Origin: Streptomyces triticagri
GTDB lineage: Bacteria; Actinomycetota; Actinomycetes; Streptomycetales; Streptomycetaceae
Direction of reading: 5' to 3'
Length of the DNA: 49,158 bases
Assembly (NCBI RefSeq): GCF_003429565.1
Contig: NZ_QUAK01000049.1
Coordinates: 11,257 to 60,414 of the forward strand
Position numbers and translations under genes: made by a program. Below, in pieces: positions 25,630 to 34,083 of the stretch. Within the stretch, counting starts at the first letter, position 1. Each line of letters starts with the position of its first letter. Below the pieces are notes generated by a model. That model did no database searches. It saw nothing but the letters and a program-made list of their open reading frames with translations, and had not been told where the DNA came from.

Positions 25630-26690
25630 CCACTGCGCCGTACGCCCGCCCCCAGCACTCCGGCCCGCTGCACCCGGGCCCGCTGCAGGACCTGCCCGGC
25701 TACGATCCCGGGGCCGCTCCCCTCGAAGTCGGCGGCCTGCAGGTCGAGTTCCCTGCCACCCGGTCCCGACCGCGGGCCGACGTCGTCTCCGGTGCCACGT
25801 TCCGGGTCGCGTCGGGCCGGACACTCGCCGTGGTGGGCGAATCGGGCAGCGGCAAGAGCCTGACGGCTCGCGCCGTGATGGGGCTGCTGCCGCACGGCGC
25901 CCGCGTCACCGACGGCCACGCCCGGCTCTGCGGGGTCGATCTGCTCGGCCTCCCGGACCGGCAGGCACGCTCCCTGCGCGGACGTCACATCGCGATGGTC
26001 TTCCAGGATGCGCTCGCCGCCCTCAATCCGGTCGTCCCGGTCGGGCACCAGATCGCCGAGGTGTACCGCGTGCACGGATGCACGGGACGCCGGGAGGCCT
26101 TCGACCGGGCGGTGGCGATGCTCGCCCGGGTCGGCATACCCGAGCCCGCAGTACGCGCCGGCCACTACCCGCATCAGTTCTCCGGCGGGATGCGCCAGCG
26201 GGTCATGATCGCCATGGCCCTGGCGCTGACGCCCCGGGTACTCATCGCCGACGAGCCGACCACCGCTCTCGACGTGACCGTCCAGGCCCAGATCCTCGGC
26301 CTCCTCAAGAGCCTCAAGGACCAACACGGGCTGAGCCTCGTCCTGATCAGCCACGACCTGTCCGTCGTCGCCGGAACCGCCGACCGCGTCGCCGTCATGT
26401 ACGGCGGAAGGGTCGTCGAGGAGGCCGCTGCGGACGATCTCTACGCGCGCCCCGCCCACCCGTACACCCGGGCGCTGCTCGACGCCGTCCCCCGGCGGGG
26501 CCACCGGGGCCGGCCGCTCGCGGCGCTCCCCGGTGCTCCGCCGGATCCGGCGCGGCCGCCCGGCGGTTGCCCCTTCCGTCCCCGGTGTTCGCTCGCGCAG
26601 GCGGACTGTGCGGTACCACCGCCGCTGGAGACGGTAGGCCCCGGCCATCTGTCCGCCTGCCACCGTTCCCAGGAGGTTTCCGCGCGATGA
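25626..26690 (+). CDS. Peptide ABC transporter ATP-binding protein (DppD type)
   Basis: A 354-aa ATPase. Walker A is GESGSGKS at residues 71-78, the signature is FSGGMRQR, and Walker B is VLIADEPT. The oligopeptide-type C-terminal cysteine region (CPFRPRC, ADC, ACH) is present. The ATG overlaps the previous stop (ATGA), typical of coupled translation. It pairs with the second ATPase to energise uptake. Confidence 0.94.
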   Translation: MTTAPYARPQHSGPLHPGPLQDLPGYDPGAAPLEVGGLQVEFPATRSRPRADVVSGATFRVASGRTLAVVGESGSGKSLTARAVMGLLPHGARVTDGHARLCGVDLLGLPDRQARSLRGRHIAMVFQDALAALNPVVPVGHQIAEVYRVHGCTGRREAFDRAVAMLARVGIPEPAVRAGHYPHQFSGGMRQRVMIAMALALTPRVLIADEPTTALDVTVQAQILGLLKSLKDQHGLSLVLISHDLSVVAGTADRVAVMYGGRVVEEAAADDLYARPAHPYTRALLDAVPRRGHRGRPLAALPGAPPDPARPPGGCPFRPRCSLAQADCAVPPPLETVGPGHLSACHRSQEVSAR

Positions 26691-27556
26691 GCCGCAGTTC
26701 CCGAGCCGTGAGCCCTGACGAGAGTCCCGTGAACCGTGATGGGGATCCCCTGTCGTCCGCGCGCCCCCTGGTCCTCGAAGCGTCGGATCTCGTCAAGCGG
26801 CACCGCAGCAGCGGGTTCCTCCGGTCCCGGGCGTCGAGCGACACTCCTGCCGTCGACGGTGTGAGCCTGCGGCTGCGCCAGGGCGAGACGCTCGGCCTGG
26901 TCGGTGAGTCGGGGTGCGGCAAGTCGAGTCTGGCCCGCCTGCTGACGGCCGTCGACCGCCCGACCTCGGGACACGTCGAGGTGCTGGGCCGCCGGCTCGA
27001 TCAGCTGGACGGACGAGCGCTGCGTGCCGCACGCCGGAACATCCAACTGGTCTTCCAGGACCCGTACACCTGCCTGGATCCCCGGATGACGGTCGGTGCC
27101 ATCGTGCGTGAGCCCTTGCTCATCCACCGTGATCCGGCGCCGCGCAGGGACCGGCGCCGACGCGTCGCCGAACTGCTGGAACTCGTAGGACTGAACCCCG
27201 ACCATGCGGACCGGCGGCCGCACGAGTTCTCCGGCGGCCAGCGCCAGCGGATCGGCATCGCGCGGGCACTTGCGCTGCGCCCCGAGGTCGTGGTCTGCGA
27301 CGAGCCGGTCTCCGCTCTCGACGTCTCCGTCCAGGCCCAGATCGTGAACCTGTTCACCGCGCTCCAGCGCGAGTTGGGCATCGCCTATGTATTCATCTCC
27401 CACGACCTCGCGGTGGTGGAGCACATGGCCGACCGGGTCGCCGTCATGCACCACGGTCGCATCGTGGAGCAGGGCACGGTGGACGAGATCTACGACCACG
27501 CCCGGCACCCATACACGGCAGAGCTCCTGAGCAGCTCACCCGCGCCGTTGCCGTAG
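26687..27556 (+). CDS. Peptide ABC transporter ATP-binding protein (DppF type)
   Basis: A 289-aa ATPase with Walker A GESGCGKS at 73-80, signature FSGGQRQR and Walker B VVVCDEPVSALD. It ends soon after the HPYTAELL motif and lacks the cysteine-rich C-terminal extension found in its partner. The start ATG overlaps the DppD stop (ATGA) and has AGGAGG upstream. It closes the operon, followed by a strong hairpin. Confidence 0.93.
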   Translation: MSRSSRAVSPDESPVNRDGDPLSSARPLVLEASDLVKRHRSSGFLRSRASSDTPAVDGVSLRLRQGETLGLVGESGCGKSSLARLLTAVDRPTSGHVEVLGRRLDQLDGRALRAARRNIQLVFQDPYTCLDPRMTVGAIVREPLLIHRDPAPRRDRRRRVAELLELVGLNPDHADRRPHEFSGGQRQRIGIARALALRPEVVVCDEPVSALDVSVQAQIVNLFTALQRELGIAYVFISHDLAVVEHMADRVAVMHHGRIVEQGTVDEIYDHARHPYTAELLSSSPAPLP

Positions 27557-27570
27557 CAGGCCGACGCAAA

Positions 27571-27602
27571 GATCCCGCCTGACGAACCGGTCAGGCGGGA
27601 TC
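27571..27602. terminator. Strong bidirectional hairpin after the peptide transporter operon
   Basis: Perfect 13-bp arms GATCCCGCCTGAC (27571-27583) and their complement (27590-27602) enclose a six-base loop. It can end the plus-strand transporter operon and the minus-strand tRNA-Ala transcript. A smaller hairpin (27613-27619 with 27624-27630) lies closer to the tRNA. Confidence 0.85.
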
Positions 27603-27637
27603 TGGTGGAATCACCTCGGTGAACCGAGGTCGAGGTG

Positions 27638-27710
27638 TGGAGCTAAGGAGAATTGAACTCCTGACCTCCTGCATGCCATGCAGGCGCTCTACCAACTGAG
27701 CTATAGCCCC
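27638..27710 (-). tRNA. tRNA-Ala (GGC), copy 1
   Basis: 73 bases fold into a full cloverleaf: acceptor stem GGGGCTA with TAGCTCC, discriminator A, D-arm GCTC/GAGC, anticodon stem CCTGC/GCAGG with loop ATGGCAT (anticodon GGC, reading GCC), and T-arm AGGAG/CTCCT with loop TTCAATT. The 3' CCA is not encoded. A -10-like TAATGT is at 27753-27758 on the minus strand. Identical to the copy at 30900-30972. Confidence 0.97.
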
Positions 27711-27827
27711 TTGCTGTCCGTACAGCGGCCCCGGGCCGCGGCGACGTCGACAACATTACACGGTCCCCCCGGCCGTTCGCCAAATCGTTTGTCCGCGAAG
27801 ACCGCCGGTCAGGGCGCAGACCTGTGG

Positions 27828-28061
27828 TCAGGCCGTGGCGAAGGAATAGAAGCGCTTGAGCGTGCAGTGCTCCTCCAGGAGGCGGCCGTAGATGGGCTCC
27901 CCCTCGAGCTCCCGGTAGGTCTCGATGGGGTCGCCTTTTATGATCAGCGCCCGGGCGCATTCCTCGCACCAGTACTGGTACTCCGCGTTCACCGGCTCCA
28001 TGTCGCGGACGATCGGCGTACCACTGCCGCACCAGTCGCATTTCCTCCTGTGCGCACCCAT
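27828..28061 (-). CDS. Small zinc-ribbon protein, function unknown
   Basis: A 77-aa protein with two CxxC motifs, CDWC near the N-terminus and CEEC in the middle, a spacing suited to binding one zinc ion. The remainder is charged and ends in KRFYSFATA. I do not recognise a named family. ATG 28061 lies three bases after the stop of the next upstream gene, with GGAGC inside that gene as the ribosome site, so both small proteins are probably co-expressed. Confidence 0.8.
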   Translation of the reverse strand: MGAHRRKCDWCGSGTPIVRDMEPVNAEYQYWCEECARALIIKGDPIETYRELEGEPIYGRLLEEHCTLKRFYSFATA

Positions 28062-28064
28062 CGA

Positions 28065-28298
28065 TCAGCTCCAGGAGTGGCCGCAGGCCGTGCAGACGAA
28101 GGAGATTCCGCCGTTGTCCCCGAGGACTTGGGCGACATGGCCCGAGCCGCAGGACGGACAGTTGAGATCGCCGGAGCCGACGGGGTCCTCGCACGCGGGG
28201 CAGGTGAACCGGAGGGCGTATTCCGGGAGCCAGTCGTAGCCCTGTGCCTCTGCGACGTCGAGCAGGTCGTTGACCTCCTCGAGGATGCTCGCAGGCAT
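28065..28298 (-). CDS. Small zinc-ribbon protein with three CxxC motifs
   Basis: A 77-aa protein with CPAC, CPSC and CTAC motifs, consistent with one or two zinc-ribbon folds, and an acidic helical N-terminus (PASILEEVNDLLDVAEAQGYDW). Start ATG 28298 is preceded by a purine-rich GGGAGGGAGAG ribosome site. No catalytic residues or DNA-binding motif are seen. It forms a two-gene unit with the zinc-ribbon gene at 27828. Confidence 0.8.
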   Translation of the reverse strand: MPASILEEVNDLLDVAEAQGYDWLPEYALRFTCPACEDPVGSGDLNCPSCGSGHVAQVLGDNGGISFVCTACGHSWS

Positions 28299-28388
28299 CG
28301 GTCTCTCCCTCCCGTCGACCCGGCTCCTCGCGTGATGGGGCGGCCCCCTTCCGGCCCCGCCCGATTCTGCCACGGCCGCACTCATGGG

Positions 28389-29843
28389 TCAGCGACGTGC
28401 GCGTACCAGTCCGGACAAGGCGCCGGCCAGGGCGGTCGCGGCAAGCGCGGCCGCGCACACGAGCAGCCCGTCCGCCGACGCCTGCGCCCCGCCCGTACCC
28501 CCGGTCGCAGCGGCCTCCACGCGGTTCAGGAACAGCGCGCCGAAGACCGCGACTCCGACCAGCTGCCCGAGCTGGGTGACGGTCGCCAGGAGCCCGCTGG
28601 CGTCCGCCGCGTCGGCCGGACCGACCCCGGCGAGCGCTCCCGTGAGCGCCGGGCTGAAGCCGAGCGAGAGCCCTACGCCGACCCCGACGAAGGCCAGGTA
28701 CAGGAGCAGCCCGCCGTCGTCGCCGTCCCGCAGCAGCAGTGCGAAGGCCGTGGTGCACACCGCGACCAGAGTGCACCCGGCGGGGATCAGCCACCGCTGG
28801 AGCGGCGCCGGCCACTTCCGCCAGGTGAGCCCCACCGCACCGAAGGCGATCGCGGCCGGCGCGAACGTCAGGCCGGCACGCAGCGCGCTGTATCCGAGCC
28901 CGCCCTGGAGATGCAGGGCAAGTACGAACAGGAAACCGGCGTTGACCGCCATCACCAGGAGGATGCGGGCGACGGCGAGGCCCATGCCCGGCAGTCGCAG
29001 CACCCTGGGGGCGACGATGGGGGCGCTCCCGCGCGCGGAGAGCCTCGATTCGACGGCCACAAAAACCGCGAACATCAAGACACTTGAGCCCATCGAAAGC
29101 CAGGACCACAAGGGCCAGTCCTCTTCCTGACCGAGGACCATAGGGACGGTGAAAAGGGTCACCGCCGCCGCGAGCAGGACCAGACCCGGCAGGTCGAGCC
29201 CGCGCCGGCTCTCGGGTGCGGGCCGGGTGTCCGCGGGCAGCAGCCGGGCGCCCAGGAGCAGCAGAGCAGCACCGATCGGCACGTTCACCAGGAAGACCGG
29301 CCGCCAGCCCGACCCGAAGAGGTCGGCGCTCACCAGGACCCCGCCGATCACCTGGCCCGCCGCCGCCCCCGTGGCGAGCACTGCGGCGTACGCACCGAGC
29401 GCCCGCACCCGTGCCTCGCCCTGGTAGGTCCGCTGGATGAGGCTGAGGACCTGGGGGATCAGTACGGCCGCGCCCGCGCCCTGCACCAGTCGGAAGGCGA
29501 TCAGCTCGCCGGTGTTCACGCTGAGACCGCAGGCGAGCGAGGCGAGCGTGAAGACGAGAAGGCCGACGAGGTACATCCGACGGTGCCCGAACCGGTCGCC
29601 GAGCCGCGCGCCGGTGATGAGCAGCACGGCGTACGCGATGGTGTAGCCGGCGACGACGAGCTGGAGGCCGGCGCCCGATGCGGACAGGTCGGTGCGGATG
29701 GTGGGTGCCGCGACATTGACGATGAACACGTCGAGCAGGGCCATGAATTGGGCGGCGAGCACCAGCGCGAGGACCCGGCCGGGCCGGGTGCCGTGCGCAT
29801 TGTCAGTGCCGCGCGTTCTACTGGTGACGGCGGAAGTGGTCAT
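28389..29843 (-). CDS. MFS drug exporter (DHA2 / EmrB-QacA type, 14 helices)
   Basis: A 484-aa major facilitator. The first-helix motif LDVFIVNVAAPTIRTDL and the loop motif GARLGDRFGHRRMYLVGLLVF are those of the 14-helix DHA2 drug/proton antiporters. The chain is long enough for 14 membrane segments. It is divergent from an MmyB-type regulator 111 bases away, the usual arrangement for a regulator controlling its exporter. The substrate is unknown. Sequence and GC content do not stand out from neighbours. Confidence 0.93.
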   Translation of the reverse strand: MTTSAVTSRTRGTDNAHGTRPGRVLALVLAAQFMALLDVFIVNVAAPTIRTDLSASGAGLQLVVAGYTIAYAVLLITGARLGDRFGHRRMYLVGLLVFTLASLACGLSVNTGELIAFRLVQGAGAAVLIPQVLSLIQRTYQGEARVRALGAYAAVLATGAAAGQVIGGVLVSADLFGSGWRPVFLVNVPIGAALLLLGARLLPADTRPAPESRRGLDLPGLVLLAAAVTLFTVPMVLGQEEDWPLWSWLSMGSSVLMFAVFVAVESRLSARGSAPIVAPRVLRLPGMGLAVARILLVMAVNAGFLFVLALHLQGGLGYSALRAGLTFAPAAIAFGAVGLTWRKWPAPLQRWLIPAGCTLVAVCTTAFALLLRDGDDGGLLLYLAFVGVGVGLSLGFSPALTGALAGVGPADAADASGLLATVTQLGQLVGVAVFGALFLNRVEAAATGGTGGAQASADGLLVCAAALAATALAGALSGLVRARR

Positions 29844-29954
29844 GCGCCGAGCCTGACCGCAGCCCGGTGCCCGTACCGAGAGCCCGCCGATACGGGTAGT
29901 GACAGCACCTGGCAAGGCATCGGCCGGGGCACGACGATGGGGGATGTGACGACG

Positions 29955-30815
29955 ATGGCCACCACACAGCGCCGCAGGACGGAGCTGGCCGCCTTCCTGC
30001 GTGGCCGCCGGGCCCGTGTGAGCCCGGCGGACGTCGGCATGCCGCCCGGCGTGCGGCGGCGCACGCCCGGCCTGCGCCGCGAGGAGGTCGCCCAGCTCTC
30101 CGGTGTCGGTGTGACCTGGTACACCTGGCTCGAGCAGGGCCGTCCGATCAATGCCTCGCCGCAGGTGCTCGACGCGGTCGCCCGCACCCTGCGCCTGGAT
30201 CGCCCCGGGCGCGAGCATCTGTACCACCTGGCGGAGGTGCCGTTCACGCCCGAGGTGCCGGGATCCGCACTGGCGCAGGAGGTCGGCCCGGAGATCCAGG
30301 GCCTCCTGGACGCCCTGGACCCGCACCCGGCGGTGGTCTACAACGCCCGGTACGACATCCTCGCCACCAATGCCGCCTACCGGGCGCTGTTCTTCGTCCC
30401 GCCGATGGCCGACACCCCCACGCCCAATGTGCTGTGGACGCTGTTCACCGTCTCGGAGGAGGCCTGTCCGCTGGTCTTCCGGGACGCCGAACTGCCGGTG
30501 ATGGTCGCGCAGTTGCGCGGCGCGTACGGCACCCATGTCGGCGAGCCGGCCTGGGAGTGCTTCATATCGGGTCTGTGCGAGGCCAGCCCGCACTTCGCGG
30601 AGCTGTGGGCCGGCGGGGACGTGGTGCCTCCGGGACCGCGGGTGAAGCACTTCAAGCACGGTCTGGTGGGCGAGCTGCGGATGACGTCGGTATCGCTCGC
30701 GATCAACGGCATGCCGGAGTGCCGGATCGTGGCGTACACGCCGGAGGACGAGGAGAGCCGCCGGCGCCTGGCCGTACTGCGGGCCCGCAGTGAGCCCCTG
30801 ACGGCGAGCCCCTGA
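29955..30815 (+). CDS. MmyB-type helix-turn-helix regulator
   Basis: A 286-aa regulator. The N-terminal helix-turn-helix (TPGLRREEVAQLSGVGVTWYTWLEQGR) is the XRE/HTH_31 type typical of actinobacterial MmyB-like regulators; residues ~105-270 are the MmyB ligand-binding domain (NARYDILATNAAYRALF... RVKHFKHGLVGELRMTSVSL). Start ATG 29955 (MATTQRRR) is chosen from family starts; ATG 29937 is an alternative six codons upstream. It likely represses the divergent MFS gene. Confidence 0.9.
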   Translation: MATTQRRRTELAAFLRGRRARVSPADVGMPPGVRRRTPGLRREEVAQLSGVGVTWYTWLEQGRPINASPQVLDAVARTLRLDRPGREHLYHLAEVPFTPEVPGSALAQEVGPEIQGLLDALDPHPAVVYNARYDILATNAAYRALFFVPPMADTPTPNVLWTLFTVSEEACPLVFRDAELPVMVAQLRGAYGTHVGEPAWECFISGLCEASPHFAELWAGGDVVPPGPRVKHFKHGLVGELRMTSVSLAINGMPECRIVAYTPEDEESRRRLAVLRARSEPLTASP

Positions 30816-30850
30816 CGGCCGCGGACGCCCTTGCGGCCGGGAACGCAGAA

Positions 30851-30876
30851 GTCCCGCCCCCTGCTGGGGACGGGAC
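30851..30876. terminator. Hairpin between the MmyB regulator and tRNA-Ala copy 2
   Basis: GTCCCGCCCC pairs with GGGG-A-CGGGAC around CTGCT, with a single bulged A. It lies 36 bases after the regulator stop and 24 bases beyond the tRNA 3' end, so it can serve both strands. Confidence 0.75.
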
Positions 30877-30899
30877 GAAAAGTACTGCTTGTGGAGCTG

Positions 30900-30972
30900 T
30901 GGAGCTAAGGAGAATTGAACTCCTGACCTCCTGCATGCCATGCAGGCGCTCTACCAACTGAGCTATAGCCCC
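30900..30972 (-). tRNA. tRNA-Ala (GGC), copy 2
   Basis: The 73-base sequence is identical to the copy at 27638-27710, with anticodon GGC and no encoded CCA. Shared identity extends only a few bases beyond each end (about 79 bases in total). Confidence 0.97.
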
Positions 30973-31007
30973 TTGCGCTCTCCCCGCTCGGCGGGCGAAC
31001 AAGAAGA

Positions 31008-31013
31008 ACTTTA
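31008..31013 (-). promoter_or_regulatory. -10 element for tRNA-Ala copy 2
   Basis: TAAAGT on the minus strand, about 35 bases upstream of the mature tRNA 5' end, is a good -10 match. The -35 region (TTTCAC area, 19 bases upstream) is weaker. Confidence 0.45.
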
Positions 31014-31041
31014 GCCCGGGACCAGGCGGAAAGTGAAATCC

Positions 31042-31098
31042 GGGTGCGGGCCCCGCCCACCGGCCGGTGGGCGACCCGACAGGCCCCCGCCCGCACCC
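31042..31098. terminator. Nested hairpins after the histidine phosphatase gene
   Basis: An outer 10-bp stem (GGGTGCGGGC 31042-31051 with its complement 31089-31098) encloses an exact 18-base palindrome (31055-31072). It starts 15 bases past the phosphatase stop. It probably terminates the rsfS-phosphatase transcript before the tRNA promoter. Confidence 0.65.
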
Positions 31099-31113
31099 CG
31101 CAGGAGCCGTTCG

Positions 31114-31782
31114 TCAGTCGTCGTCGCCGAGGACCGGCTCGGGCAGCGTGCCCGCGTTGTGCTCGAGGAGCCGCCAGCCGCGGGCGCCTTCGCCGAGCAC
31201 GGACCAGCAGCAGTTGGAGAGGCCGCCGAGCCCCTCCCAGTTGTGCGGCTCGAGGTCGAGCAGCCGCCCGATGGTCGTACGGATCGTGCCGCCGTGGCTG
31301 GTGACGACGAGGGTGCCGCCGTCGGGGAGCTTGTCGGCATGCCCCAGGACGACGGGGGCCGCGCGGTCGGCGACCTCGGTCTCCAGTTCACCGCCGCCTC
31401 TGCGGACGGCCTCGCCGCGTTTCCACGCCGCGTACTGCTCGCCGTAGGACGCCATGATCTCGTCGTGGGTCAGCCCCTGCCAGGCACCGGCGTAGGTCTC
31501 GCGCAGACCTTCGTCGTGGCTGACCTCGAGGCCGGTCAGGGCGGCGAGTTCACCGGCGGTGGCGGCTGCCCTGGCCAGGTCGGACGCGACGATCGCAGCC
31601 GGCTTCAGGGAGGCGAGCAGCCGGGCCGCGCGGCGGGCCTGGGCGAGGCCCTCGTCGGTGAGCGGGATGTCCGTGGTGCCCTGGAAGCGGCGCTCGAGGT
31701 TCCAGGCGGTCTGGCCGTGCCGCCACAGGACGATGCGGCGGCCGCGGCCGGCCGTGGCGTTCTGGAAGGGCCCGGACGTCAC
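31114..31782 (-). CDS. Histidine phosphatase (phosphoglycerate mutase-like)
   Basis: A 222-aa member of the histidine phosphatase superfamily. The phosphoacceptor motif is WRHGQTAWN near residues 20-28, followed by FQGTTDIPLTDEGLAQA; the second catalytic His is in VVTSHGGTIRT and Glu in GLRETYAGAWQGL. Family members act on sugar phosphates or other small phosphates; the substrate here is not resolvable. The GTG start shares four bases with the rsfS stop (GTGA), so it is co-translated with rsfS. Confidence 0.92.
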   Translation of the reverse strand: MTSGPFQNATAGRGRRIVLWRHGQTAWNLERRFQGTTDIPLTDEGLAQARRAARLLASLKPAAIVASDLARAAATAGELAALTGLEVSHDEGLRETYAGAWQGLTHDEIMASYGEQYAAWKRGEAVRRGGGELETEVADRAAPVVLGHADKLPDGGTLVVTSHGGTIRTTIGRLLDLEPHNWEGLGGLSNCCWSVLGEGARGWRLLEHNAGTLPEPVLGDDD

Positions 31783-32222
31783 CGGATGTCACCGGCCGGG
31801 AGATCGGTGTCCTGCGCGGTCTGCTCGGCGTGCTCCGCCCCCTTGCCGCGGGTCGCCTCGGCGTCCTCGGGCAGGTCGAGCTCGGGGCAGTCCTTCCACA
31901 GCCGCTCGAGCGCGTAGAAGACGCGCTCCTCGCTGTGCTGGACGTGCACCACGATGTCGACGTAGTCGAGCAGCACCCAGCGGGCCTCGCGGTCGCCCTC
32001 GCGGCGCACGGGCTTGGCGTCGAGCTCCTTGGACAGCCGCTCCTCGATGCCGTCGACGATCGACTTGACCTGCCGGTCGTTCGGCGCGGAGGCGAGGAGG
32101 AAGGCGTCCGTGATCGACAGCACGTCGCTGACGTCGTAGGCGATGATGTCGTGCGCGAGCTTGTCGGCGGCTGCCTGGGCGGCGGTCTCGATGAGCTCGA
32201 TGGAGCGGTCTGTCGCGGTCAC
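31779..32222 (-). CDS. rsfS: Ribosomal silencing factor RsfS
   Basis: A 147-aa RsfS/Iojap protein, which binds ribosomal protein L14 and blocks joining of the subunits when nutrients are scarce. The conserved core is visible: AADKLAHDIIAYDVSD, FLLASAPNDRQVKSIVDGIEERL and WVLLDYVDIVVHVQHSEERVFYALERLWKDCP. The start is GTG 32222 (VTATDRSIELIETAAQ), matching typical family length. A C-terminal tail of about 30 acidic residues is extra. It is downstream of the LCP-like gene but separated by a strong hairpin. Confidence 0.95.
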   Translation of the reverse strand: MTATDRSIELIETAAQAAADKLAHDIIAYDVSDVLSITDAFLLASAPNDRQVKSIVDGIEERLSKELDAKPVRREGDREARWVLLDYVDIVVHVQHSEERVFYALERLWKDCPELDLPEDAEATRGKGAEHAEQTAQDTDLPAGDIR

Positions 32223-32296
32223 TGCAAGGCTTTCCGTCGATATCGGGTGGACCTCCAGGGTCTCACGGACCGCACAGGACACTGGAGCCGATATCA

Positions 32297-32342
32297 GGTC
32301 CGCCCCCCGGGGGGACGCGCTGGGGGCGGACCGCGAGGTGCC
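32297..32342 (-). terminator. Terminator of the LCP-like gene
   Basis: Exact 11-bp arms (GGTCCGCCCCC 32297-32307 and its complement 32332-32342) begin at the base next to the LCP-like stop codon, separating it from rsfS. Confidence 0.8.
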
Positions 32343-34067
32343 TCAGGAAGCGCTGTAGTCGGAGCCGAGGACCACTGAGATGTCCGCGTTGGCCGCCGTC
32401 TTCCCCTTGCGTACGGCGGCCGCGGGCAGGCCCAGGGTCTTGGCGATCTCGGCGGCCTCCTTCTGCTGCGCCGTGTCGCCGTAGGTGACCTGGGACGTGG
32501 TCCGGTCGGAGCCGCTGCCCGCGACGACCGACCAGCCGCCGTTGACCAGATCGACCCGGGCCCGCTGCACGGCCTTCCCGGCGCCGGAGAGGCTGACCCG
32601 GACCGCCTCGTCCTGGTCGGGGGCCTTGACCTTGCCGCCGAGAAGATCCTGGACGACCTTCTGCGAGGTGGCCTGGGTCAGGGTCCCGTCGCGCTGCACG
32701 GGCAGCACCGTCGACTGGTAGTCGCCGCCCTTGGCGCGGTCGGCCAGCTTGGCGAGGAAGGCGCCGAGGCTCTTCTCGTCCAGCGGCGGGTCGAGGATCA
32801 GGGTGAGCGTCTCGACGGTGGTGGTCGCGGCCTGCCGATCGGTCGAGATCTTGCGCAGTACGCCCTGCATGACCTGGCCGAACCGCTTGAGCTGCGCCGT
32901 CTCCGGCTCGCCCTTCGCGCGGTATGTGGCGTACGCGACGGCCATCGCTCCGCTGAGGGTCTGCTGCTCGCCCTTCTTGACCAGCGGCGCCTGGCCCTTC
33001 TTCTCGGCGGCCGGGTCGGGGACGTCGGTGTCGGTGTCGATGTCGATGTTGCCGACGAGTTCGACCAGGTTGTCCAGGTAGGGGGTGTCCAGGCGCCAGG
33101 TGCCCTCGATGCGGGTGCCGAGCAGCGAGTTGATGGAGTCGCGGGTGCCGCCCGTGCCGTCGTCGTCGACGGACTTGCCGAGGGTGGTCGTGGCGCCGTC
33201 GTCGTTCGTCACGGACAGCGAGTTGGGCAGCAGGACGGTGCTGCCGCGGCCGGTGGTGGAGTTGTCGACGAGCAGCGCCGTGGAGGTGCCGCCCTTCTTG
33301 GTGTTGTGCAGGTGGACGACGATGACGTCGCGCTTCTGCGGTCCGGACGCGGCGGCGTCGTCGCCCTTGGTGTCGGACACGCCGGGCAGTCTGCCCTCGT
33401 ACCAGAGGTAGCCGACGCCGCCGGTGAGGACGAGGGCCAGGACGACGACCAGGGCGACGAGTCGGTTGCGGCCGCGGCGTTTGGCCTCCTCGCGGCGTTC
33501 GGTGCGGCTCTCGGTGAACTTGAGCCAGTCGATGACGTCCTCGGACTCCTCGTCCGGCTCCTCGATGAACGAGAACTGCTCGGTGCGGTAGTCGCGTTCG
33601 TCGCCGCCGGCTGCGGCGTCGCCCTGCGGGCCGCGCTGGGGCGGGAGCGGCTGCTGGGGCGGATCCTCGGGGCGGTGCTGCTGGGGGACCCAGGCGGTCC
33701 GGTCGTCGACCCGCGGCTGCTGTCCGGTGCCGGCGGCCTGCCCGTACGGGTCGTAGCCGCCGTATCCCTGGTCGTAGCCCTGCCCGCCGTAGCCCTGGTC
33801 CGGTACGGGCGGCTGCGGACCGGTGTTCGCGGCGGCGCCGTACGGGTCGTAGCCGTAGCCCTGGTCGCCGGCGTACGGGTCGAACTGCTGGGTGTGCTGG
33901 TCGTGTTGCGGATGCGGCGGCTGCCGGGGCGCCGCGGGCGGCTGCTGCGGGACCTGCTGGTACACCGGCCGGCCGTACTCGTCGTAGCCGACGATCTCGT
34001 AGGCGGAGCCCGGCTGAGCGTACGGGTCCTGCCCGCCCGCGTACGGGTCGTACTGTCGGTCGTTCAC
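32343..34067 (-). CDS. LytR-CpsA-Psr-like membrane protein with degenerate catalytic region and LytR_C domain
   Basis: A 574-aa protein. The first ~190 residues are a Tyr/Gln/Pro/Gly-rich cytosolic region with repeated DPYG and YGYD motifs. One membrane helix follows (LVALVVVLALVLTGGVGYLWYEG), then an extracellular LCP-like fold, then a LytR C-terminal domain over the last ~90 residues. LCP enzymes attach glycopolymers to peptidoglycan and use conserved Asp/Arg residues in motifs like RSDTMML and IPRDT. Here the matching places read GGTSTALLVD and LPNSL, so the transferase residues seem lost. The GTG at 34067 has GAGGGG upstream. It follows nadD with a 16-base gap. Confidence 0.8.
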   Translation of the reverse strand: MNDRQYDPYAGGQDPYAQPGSAYEIVGYDEYGRPVYQQVPQQPPAAPRQPPHPQHDQHTQQFDPYAGDQGYGYDPYGAAANTGPQPPVPDQGYGGQGYDQGYGGYDPYGQAAGTGQQPRVDDRTAWVPQQHRPEDPPQQPLPPQRGPQGDAAAGGDERDYRTEQFSFIEEPDEESEDVIDWLKFTESRTERREEAKRRGRNRLVALVVVLALVLTGGVGYLWYEGRLPGVSDTKGDDAAASGPQKRDVIVVHLHNTKKGGTSTALLVDNSTTGRGSTVLLPNSLSVTNDDGATTTLGKSVDDDGTGGTRDSINSLLGTRIEGTWRLDTPYLDNLVELVGNIDIDTDTDVPDPAAEKKGQAPLVKKGEQQTLSGAMAVAYATYRAKGEPETAQLKRFGQVMQGVLRKISTDRQAATTTVETLTLILDPPLDEKSLGAFLAKLADRAKGGDYQSTVLPVQRDGTLTQATSQKVVQDLLGGKVKAPDQDEAVRVSLSGAGKAVQRARVDLVNGGWSVVAGSGSDRTTSQVTYGDTAQQKEAAEIAKTLGLPAAAVRKGKTAANADISVVLGSDYSAS

Positions 34068-34083
34068 CGGTGCCCCTCTCGGC

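Noticed and set aside
27638..30972. Integrated element using a tRNA as attachment site
   Set aside because: No integrase or excisionase, no partial tRNA copy; both are full tRNA genes. A duplication remains possible.
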